Source: Methanolobus sp. UBA474 (GTDB lineage Archaea > Halobacteriota > Methanosarcinia > Methanosarcinales > Methanosarcinaceae). From it: a stretch of 5,853 nucleotides of DNA. Below are positions 1 through 4,929 of this stretch, in pieces; the first letter of the stretch is position 1, and each line of letters opens with the position of its first letter. The notes under the pieces were generated by a model that worked only from the letters and a program-made list of their open reading frames with translations, searched no databases and was not told the DNA's origin. Made by a program: the position numbers and the translations under genes. The stretch is taken from the NCBI GenBank assembly GCA_002501695.1, contig DANZ01000083.1:1-5853 (forward strand). Reading direction: 5' to 3'.

Positions 1-34
1 TTGTAGTCTTTGTGGCAATTGTTGTCTTTAGGTT

Positions 35-51
35 ATCAGAGATTATCTGAT
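35..51. repeat. small inverted repeat, possible hairpin
   Basis: The arms ATCAGA (35-40) and TCTGAT (46-51) are exact reverse complements around a 5-base loop, GATTA. GG at 31-32 and CC at 52-53 could extend the stem across a TT bulge. It lies beyond the end of the interrupted minus-strand frame. It could be a transcript-end hairpin or a protein-binding site. No long T-run follows it on either strand, so a terminator role is not supported. An element this short can arise by chance in AT-rich DNA. Confidence 0.22.
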
Positions 52-103
52 CCTGTCATGAGGGGGCTTAGTTCTGCGTCCTTTGTTTCACATGAACTAT
101 TAT

Positions 104-475
104 TTATAGCAGTATATAGGTAGAAAGGTAAATTAAGTGGAAAACGAATCCAATTATAAAAACAAGATATAATGGCTCTGTAGAAATCCTCATTTGAATG
201 ACAGAGACAACCTTCGCTTTTCTTTTAAGTCTTCTCATGTCCAGAGGGATCATAGCTACTGCTTGTAATTGCTCTCTTGGTAGCGAATGTATACTTATGA
301 ATGATATCTTTGTGTTTTCGGTAGCAAGTAACACTTTGGGGTTTTATCTTTGTAAAAAAGTTGATCTTCTTATGGGATCCTTACAGAGAAACCTTAATAC
401 ATCCACTAATTCTACGTCTTTAGTTTTGATGTTCGCTCCGATCATACCAAATGCTAAGTATTCAAAAATATACAC
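104..475 (-). pseudogene. interrupted coding-like frame, unrecognised product
   Basis: One minus-strand frame stays coding-like from 475 down to 107, broken by a TAA at 346-344 and preceded in frame by a TAG at 478-476. The first part is 43 codons (475-347) and includes GMIGANIKTKDVELVDVLRF. The second is 79 codons (343-107) and includes the charged stretch SLPREQLQAVAMIPLDMRRL, then a hydrophobic end that could be a membrane segment. Purines fill about two thirds of first codon positions in both parts by hand count, as expected for coding DNA. The plus-strand open frame over the same bases (198-566) is rich in Ser, Leu and Cys and looks like its shadow. I recognise no family. The most likely reading is a decayed gene; alternatives are two very small genes or chance. 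The segment follows the CPBP gene on the same strand and is much more AT-rich than the right half of the window. Confidence 0.33.
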
Positions 476-503
476 CTATTGGCCCCAAGAGTCCAAAAAT
501 GAA
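462..503 (-). other. possible remnant of a second CPBP C-terminal tail
   Basis: Just after the CPBP stop (535-537), another minus-strand frame reads FIFGLLGPIGVYF followed by TGA (464-462). The intact CPBP protein ends FLFGLIPLLPYFQV and then TGA. Both share the F-x-F-G-L start and the Y-F finish, and at DNA level about 13 of the first 18 bases agree by hand alignment. This could be the scar of a tandem duplication or of a decayed second CPBP gene. The stretch is short and hydrophobic, so chance similarity is a real alternative. Confidence 0.2.
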
Positions 504-534
504 TTATTCCTAAACATTCCCATACCAATACTGC

Positions 535-1353
535 TCAAACCTGAAAATATGGAAGAAGGGGAATGAGACCGAAAAGGAAGATGTTTACAAAGCCATGCGT
601 CAGGCTGACTAAGGACAGACTTCTGGTCTTTTGGAACATATAACCCAGAACAAGTCCCGCACAACATGCGTACAGGACCTCGTACAGAGTACCATAGCCT
701 GAGTGCATGAACCCAAATAGCAGGCTTACTATGAGCAATCCTTCAAGCCTCCCGAAGGAAACCTCCATCCTGCTCTGTAACAGAAACCTGAAAACAAGCT
801 CTTCCACAAATCCTACAAATATCATTATCACGGATAGTTTTAACATGTTGATGAAAGAGAGATCAGGTACAAGGTTTCCAGGTCGTATGATCAAGAACTC
901 GCCCAATCCGATAATAGCTCCCACAATGACAGACAGGAGAATGTAACCAGGAATCCTTTTTGGGGACAGTCCACTGCCGGAGAGATTTAGACCTTGATGT
1001 CTGATGACCAGATATGCAGGCAACAGCATAGGTATGTATATATAAATGAACATATATAGCGTCGTTTCCGAAAAAACGGGCATGGATAAGTTCAGAAGTC
1101 GCAATATAGGAAGCAGTAAAAGCACCTGCAAGGATCTGGATACATGTGATTCCGGAATCCTCGTGGCAGAGAGCGTTAGTAAAAGCAATGTAACAATATG
1201 AAGAGCAATCCCTGCCTGCAGATGGGCGGAGCAGATTAGCATTTCAGCCGCTATCACCATCATAAGAGGAAGAATTACAATCCAGCTGTCGTTAAGAAGT
1301 GAAATAGATAAAGCAGATCTAAGCTGCTGTCCTGATGTCCTTTCAGTTGACAT
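535..1353 (-). CDS. CPBP family intramembrane metalloprotease
   Basis: This encodes a 272-residue multi-pass membrane protein of the CPBP (Rce1-like, formerly Abi) family. Members are glutamate-dependent intramembrane endoproteases, including the CAAX prenyl protease Rce1. All three family motifs are present: EExxxR as EELVFR (residues 184-189), FxxxH as FGFMH (213-217) and HxxxN as HGFVN (253-257). About eight hydrophobic segments are visible, at roughly 24-43, 48-63, 74-91, 97-117, 136-156, 170-188, 205-217 and 225-269. The frame is open up to 1416, but I chose the ATG at 1353: AGAGG sits 6 bases upstream, and the longer version would overlap the DUF1616 gene by 74 bases. With this start the overlap is 11 bases, so translation is probably coupled. 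The substrate cannot be read from sequence. The DUF1616 partner suggests a cell-envelope role, possibly processing or export of a surface protein. Family is certain; activity is inferred from intact motifs. Confidence 0.9.
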   Translation of the reverse strand: MSTERTSGQQLRSALSISLLNDSWIVILPLMMVIAAEMLICSAHLQAGIALHIVTLLLLTLSATRIPESHVSRSLQVLLLLPILRLLNLSMPVFSETTLYMFIYIYIPMLLPAYLVIRHQGLNLSGSGLSPKRIPGYILLSVIVGAIIGLGEFLIIRPGNLVPDLSFINMLKLSVIMIFVGFVEELVFRFLLQSRMEVSFGRLEGLLIVSLLFGFMHSGYGTLYEVLYACCAGLVLGYMFQKTRSLSLVSLTHGFVNIFLFGLIPLLPYFQV

Positions 1354-2224
1354 TACCTGCCTCTGTGACATTGATCCACAAGTGCAGCTCACGATATGGC
1401 TCAGTGAAGCTACCATCCCTGTAAAGCAGGTACTGCAGCTTCATGGCACTACCTGTATCATCCGGTAAGATTGATAGTGGTTGTTCCCAGGTTTCGTTGT
1501 GGTTAAGAGAGATGTGCTGAAAAGTGCTTGGGATGTCCAATGACTCATTGTCAAGGCGTGCCTCAAGAGAATAGTTCACCATAGTATATTCGTGATTAAC
1601 AATGCCAACTATGACATCCACCCTTTCCCCAGATTCCAGTTGTGTGTCATAGTTATCTACTATGCCTTCAGACTTGAGTATATAGAACTCAGTGAACTTC
1701 TCTCCCTGTTTGGGAGTGATCATCACATAGGCGAGGGTTAGCAACGATATCGAAATTAACAGTATCAAAGTAACATTAAGCATGCGACCAAACCGGGTTT
1801 CCTGTTCTGTGAACATTTCATGCTTAAACGATACGTACATTTGTCTGAAAGAAACTGTAAAGGCATTATCACCCAATGATCTTCTTCTGTACCTGGCGAT
1901 CAGTACCATTGCCAGTGTGAAAAAAGTAAGGGATACAAGTACAGTTAGCAGTCTTATTCCCCAGGGCGTATAGTTCAATAGTAATCCTATAAGAGGCACT
2001 ATAGCAATGCTCAGGCCAAAACTAAGTGCGATGCGCTCTATGCCATCCAGATCATCCTTCCCTGGGAAAAGGGCTGCTATAAGTGCATAACCCGGAAGGA
2101 AAAGCACCATTGGCAAACCTAGCATCGTGCGGACAGGACTATCATTAAAAGGTGGTAGAATAATCAAAGATCCGGTGAGCAACACCAGGACTACAACTAT
2201 TTTAAGGTCTGTCTGAAAAGTCAT
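1343..2224 (-). CDS. DUF1616 family membrane protein with extracytoplasmic domain
   Basis: This encodes a 293-residue protein of the DUF1616 family, which is common in archaea and has no established function. Four hydrophobic segments fill the N-terminal half (about 8-24, 32-53, 63-84, 89-111). The family signature lies in the first part (GLPMVLFLPGYAL at 36-48, FPGKDDLDGIER at 53-64). A basic cytoplasmic linker (RYRRRS) follows, then a fifth membrane segment (about 150-169). Residues 170-293 form a predicted extracytoplasmic domain opening with FTEFYIL and containing IVGIVNHEY (205-213), typical of the family. It has four N-glycosylation sequons (N217, N226, N243, N285), which fits exposure at the archaeal surface. 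Neighbouring DUF1616 proteins in other archaea are often linked to surface-polymer loci, so a cell-envelope role is a reasonable inference. No Shine-Dalgarno site precedes the ATG at 2224, so the message may be leaderless. The stop lies inside the start of the CPBP gene. Confidence 0.88.
   Translation of the reverse strand: MTFQTDLKIVVVLVLLTGSLIILPPFNDSPVRTMLGLPMVLFLPGYALIAALFPGKDDLDGIERIALSFGLSIAIVPLIGLLLNYTPWGIRLLTVLVSLTFFTLAMVLIARYRRRSLGDNAFTVSFRQMYVSFKHEMFTEQETRFGRMLNVTLILLISISLLTLAYVMITPKQGEKFTEFYILKSEGIVDNYDTQLESGERVDVIVGIVNHEYTMVNYSLEARLDNESLDIPSTFQHISLNHNETWEQPLSILPDDTGSAMKLQYLLYRDGSFTEPYRELHLWINVTEAGNVN
1360..1364 (-). promoter_or_regulatory. ribosome binding site deciding the CPBP start
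   Basis: On the minus strand AGAGG lies 6 bases before the ATG at 1353, inside the last codons of the DUF1616 gene. It matches the archaeal Shine-Dalgarno core and has normal spacing. The upstream candidate ATGs at 1371 and 1416 have no comparable site, which supports the 1353 start. Confidence 0.6.
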
Positions 2225-2280
2225 TTGTTTTATTATAGAGATAACACTTTGATAAGTATTGGGGATAATTGCTCAGTAAC

Positions 2281-2292
2281 ATTAGTACTAAT
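2281..2292. promoter_or_regulatory. perfect 12-bp palindrome, candidate operator
   Basis: ATTAGTACTAAT is identical to its own reverse complement. It lies between the divergent genes, about 11 bases upstream of the nearer TATA-like element of marker 11 and about 60 bases from the DUF1616 start. A dimeric regulator could bind here and affect either gene. The flanking bases do not extend the symmetry, so this remains a candidate. No regulator gene is in the window. Confidence 0.38.
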
Positions 2293-2302
2293 TATGAGTT
2301 TG

Positions 2303-2336
2303 TCTATATCAGCATGAAGAACAAAACATTTAAAGT
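2303..2336 (+). promoter_or_regulatory. TATA-like elements for the marker 11 operon
   Basis: Two candidates are visible. TCTATATC (2303-2310) would place transcription start near 2332-2335, leaving a leader of about 27 bases. ATTTAAAG (2328-2335), preceded by the A-rich ACAAAAC that could act as a BRE, would place the start almost at the ATG. A weak AGG (2351-2353), 7 bases before the ATG, slightly favours the first. The assignment rests on archaeal TATA spacing only. Confidence 0.35.
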
Positions 2337-2360
2337 ATTGTCCGGCTATTAGGCACTCAG

Positions 2361-3278
2361 ATGAAAGAGATAGTACTTGAGGATCCATACACTATCCCAT
2401 ATAAGGGGATATATGCCGTATGCGACAAAAACAATGAATACGCAGAGATCATCGAGCATACGAACTGTTACGGTGGCGCTGCATGGGTAAAGTTTCACTA
2501 TTCTCATTCACCTCTTGTGCTTAAAGCAAGGTCTATAGGTAACATGATACGCTACCTTGTAAGAACAGGCACTTCAAACCTTGATCTCCAACCTTCCCGC
2601 TTTGCGGCAGGTATCGAATCAGTGCTTGTTAATGGTGATGAGGTGTCCATAACATACGCAGGACTTGGCGGCGGCGGGGTCGGTGCGACCAGGTGCAGAG
2701 CCCTTGCTGAAGGAGTGCTGCGTTACGAATGCACTGAATCAGGAGGTGGACGCGCCGCAAAGGGAACAATTGTGGTCCCCCGAAGAGAAAGGATCATCAT
2801 CGGCATAGATGACACCGACACCAAGGAAAAGGGAGCCACATGGACATTGACCCATAATATCGCAAAAGAACTCGACTGCCTGGAATCCGTATACATATCA
2901 CATTCCCTTGTGCAGCTCTTCCCGGTGGCCGCCAGGACGCAGAACTGCGTCTCGACAGTGCTGGAATTTGCCTGCATCAGCGGGGCCGCTAAGGAAGAAC
3001 TGCTCCAGAGCATCAAAGCAGCACTCCTGAAATACAGCGTTTCAAAGGAAACAGGCATGGTCGTGCTCTCTGACTTTGACGCCGCGGGAGTCATGGACTA
3101 CAGTTTAAAATGCCGCCATGGTGAGCTCACCCGGGAATATGCGCTTCAATATGCAAAGGAACATGACGTTGAGATCTGGATGGACGGGAATGGAGTTATC
3201 GGTGCACTGGCTGCACTGGCATGGTTTGCCCGGCCTGATGAGTCTGTCCGCCCGGAAGCCGGACCTGATGAGAACTAA
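2361..3278 (+). CDS. mmp11: methanogenesis marker protein 11
   Basis: This encodes a 305-residue protein matching methanogenesis marker protein 11, a family restricted to methanogens and relatives with no established biochemical function that I know of. The first 140 residues carry conserved NCYGGAAWVKF (35-45) and a glycine-rich GLGGGGVGATRCR (101-113). From about 145 it resembles the catalytic part of TiaS, the archaeal tRNA-Ile2 agmatidine synthase: IGIDDTDTKEKGATW (147-161) matches the TiaS nucleotide-binding IGIDDTDS-type motif. LVQLFPVAARTQNC (183-196) aligns with the TiaS segment containing KTRGN, and GNGVIGALAAL (276-286) with the GVIGALAA motif. The TiaS C-terminal OB-fold and zinc ribbon are absent, so RNA binding is not expected. 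An ATP-dependent phosphoryl-transfer or ligation reaction is therefore plausible (inference). There are no membrane segments, so it is cytoplasmic. It is the first gene of a pair; the TPP-enzyme gene begins 6 bases after its stop. The ATG start fits family length. Confidence 0.9.
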   Translation: MKEIVLEDPYTIPYKGIYAVCDKNNEYAEIIEHTNCYGGAAWVKFHYSHSPLVLKARSIGNMIRYLVRTGTSNLDLQPSRFAAGIESVLVNGDEVSITYAGLGGGGVGATRCRALAEGVLRYECTESGGGRAAKGTIVVPRRERIIIGIDDTDTKEKGATWTLTHNIAKELDCLESVYISHSLVQLFPVAARTQNCVSTVLEFACISGAAKEELLQSIKAALLKYSVSKETGMVVLSDFDAAGVMDYSLKCRHGELTREYALQYAKEHDVEIWMDGNGVIGALAALAWFARPDESVRPEAGPDEN

Positions 3279-3284
3279 TAGAAC

Positions 3285-4826
3285 ATGACCAGCATGCAGA
3301 AAATAATCCATACCACAGGGCTCGATGCACTGTACCTTGCATCAATTGACAGCGGCGTGAAGCGGGTCACTGCTGTTGCCGGTTTTCCCATCACCGCTGT
3401 TGCCGATAAATTCATACGGGGAAATGATAACACTTACGATTTTCACTGGTTCACCAGCGAGAAATCTGCCATGGAAACTGCGTTGGGAGCTTCTGTGTCC
3501 GGCTGCAGGTCACTTGTACTTGTCAAGCATGTAGGGATGAACCTTCTGGCAGACCCCCTGATAACAGCAGTTACACATACTATAGGTGAAGGCCTGGTCA
3601 TCCTTGCAGGTGATGATCCCGGAGCCTTCGGGTCACAGAACGAACAGGACTCACGATGGTATGGCAAGATAGCGGAAGTAGCGGTTTTTGACCCTTCCGG
3701 ACCCGAAAGTGTCTATGAATGTATCGTCAGAGCCTTTGATCTTTCCGAAAAGGCAAGCGCACCTGTGATCGTCAGGGTCACAGACAGGCTTGAGAAAAGT
3801 GAAGGCAGTATACGAAGAATAGCCCCTCCTCCCGGCAGCCATGCAAAGCTGTTTGACCCGTCCGTATGGAAGCTTACAATGCACGGCAAACACCAGCGAT
3901 TCCACCAGGAGTCTTACCCGCTTCTTATCGGGGAAGCGGAAAAAAGCCCTTTGAACAGAGTATCTGTAAGAGGGTCGACCGGGATCATATCTTCAGGTGT
4001 GCCATCTGAGGTCACTGATGAACTCCTGTCCGAGGACAGCCGGTGGGCCTCGGTCTCACATCTCGCCCTTGGCATAGTGTCACCCTTCCCCTACGATCTG
4101 GTGGCGGATTTCATGAAGAAGCATGAAAGCATCCTTGTTGTTGAGGAGAGCGAGCCTTTCATAGAATCCCATATAACGATACTTGGAAATGCGTACGGGA
4201 AAGAAACAGGACATCTTCCTTACGGGCTTCTGGACAGAGAACATATCGGGTTTGCACTTGAGAACCTTGACAGGAAGAGAGTCACCAAATACACATCTAT
4301 CCAGACGATAACAGAAAGAGGGCCAAAGCCGATATGCAGCGATTGCCCCTACATGCCTCTTTACAACATACTGCGCAGGCTGGATATAATGATCGCAGGG
4401 GATATGGGGTGCTCCATCCGCACGGCACCCGAGCCCCTTGGAGCCGTTGACACCGGATTCTCACTTGGCGGAGCGATCTCCACAGCCTGCGGTTTCAGCA
4501 AGAAGGGGATTGCCGTCATAGGAGATTTCGGACTCGCCCACTCGGGTATCGTGGGACTCATAAATGCAGTGGACCATGGTTCAGACGTGCTTGTCATAGT
4601 GTTGCAGAACGACATAGCAGCCATGACCGGAGGGCAGGTGGCTCCGGACATTAAAGAAGCGGTACGTGCGCTTGTTCCTGATATGGAGATATTTGATATC
4701 GACGGAAGTGTCCGGAGCAGAGGAGAGACAGCAGCAGCAAAGGAACTGGAGAGGATGATCACGGACAGGTTGACCATAAAAGGCGTTTCTGTGATCTATA
4801 TCAAAAGCAAGTGCATTATGTTCTGA
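3285..4826 (+). CDS. IorA-like thiamine-diphosphate enzyme lacking the ferredoxin domain
   Basis: This encodes a 513-residue protein homologous to the alpha subunit of indolepyruvate:ferredoxin oxidoreductase, a TPP enzyme that oxidatively decarboxylates aryl-2-oxoacids to acyl-CoA and passes electrons to ferredoxin. The pyrimidine-binding domain (about 10-165) has SEKSAMETALGAS (58-70), VKHVGMNLLADPL (80-92) and GDDPGAFGSQNEQDSRWY (109-126), all IorA hallmarks. A linking domain includes VEESEPFIESHI (286-297). The TPP domain (about 347-505) has the CxxCP motif (C351, C354), GDMGC (372-376), GDFGLAHSGI (413-422) and AMTGGQ (446-451). Ordinary IorA has about 600 or more residues and ends in a two-cluster ferredoxin domain. 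This protein stops just before that domain, and no cysteine-rich frame follows. The usual LDN near the TPP site is LQND here. No iorB lies beside it. It may use another electron acceptor or a different reaction; the substrate is unknown. It is probably co-transcribed and translationally coupled with marker 11; no clear ribosome binding site precedes the ATG. Confidence 0.85.
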   Translation: MTSMQKIIHTTGLDALYLASIDSGVKRVTAVAGFPITAVADKFIRGNDNTYDFHWFTSEKSAMETALGASVSGCRSLVLVKHVGMNLLADPLITAVTHTIGEGLVILAGDDPGAFGSQNEQDSRWYGKIAEVAVFDPSGPESVYECIVRAFDLSEKASAPVIVRVTDRLEKSEGSIRRIAPPPGSHAKLFDPSVWKLTMHGKHQRFHQESYPLLIGEAEKSPLNRVSVRGSTGIISSGVPSEVTDELLSEDSRWASVSHLALGIVSPFPYDLVADFMKKHESILVVEESEPFIESHITILGNAYGKETGHLPYGLLDREHIGFALENLDRKRVTKYTSIQTITERGPKPICSDCPYMPLYNILRRLDIMIAGDMGCSIRTAPEPLGAVDTGFSLGGAISTACGFSKKGIAVIGDFGLAHSGIVGLINAVDHGSDVLVIVLQNDIAAMTGGQVAPDIKEAVRALVPDMEIFDIDGSVRSRGETAAAKELERMITDRLTIKGVSVIYIKSKCIMF

Positions 4827-4929
4827 ACCGGAAAGTACACAATATCTCCTCATATGCGCCATACAACAACTTTTGAAGAGCTTTGGCGTTTGATGTTTCA
4901 AATATCCCCGTAAGCGTAGGCCCATACCT
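4827..4929. other. convergent intergenic gap
   Basis: These 103 bases lie between the stop of the TPP-enzyme gene and the stop of marker 12, which face each other. Terminators for both transcripts would be expected here. I see only a weak 5-bp inverted repeat (TTTGA and TCAAA near 4888-4901) and short T-runs, none strong enough to call. No small gene is evident. Confidence 0.5.

Larger units (their letters stand above)
2225..2360. other. divergent intergenic region
   Basis: These 136 bases separate the minus-strand DUF1616 start from the plus-strand marker 11 start, so they must carry both promoters. They are AT-rich. A perfect palindrome (2281-2292) and TATA-like sequences for the plus strand are listed separately. 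For the minus strand, ATACTTAT (2260-2253) sits about 30 bases before the ATG and could be a TATA box for a leaderless message. The closer TATAATAA is too near the ATG to serve. No small gene or structured RNA is evident. Confidence 0.6.

Noticed and set aside
1..534. Possible CRISPR array, tRNA or insertion sequence in the gene-poor left end
   Set aside because: No regularly spaced repeats, no cloverleaf-like sequence and no transposase motifs or terminal inverted repeats were seen.
198..566. Plus-strand 122-codon open frame
   Set aside because: It lies antisense to a more coding-like minus-strand frame and overlaps the CPBP 3' end. It is rich in Ser, Leu and Cys, has no recognisable motif and no ribosome binding site. 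Treated as a shadow.
2723..3094. Minus-strand 123-codon frame inside marker 11
   Set aside because: Antisense to the conserved TiaS-like core, with no independent motif.
4361..4777. Minus-strand 138-codon frame inside the TPP-enzyme gene
   Set aside because: Antisense to the conserved TPP-binding domain. Its Ser/Pro-rich, low-complexity translation is typical of a shadow frame.
4827..4929. Frameshifted ferredoxin domain continuing from the TPP-enzyme gene
   Set aside because: No frame downstream shows the expected CxxCxxCxxxCP cysteine pattern, so the missing domain is not simply out of frame.
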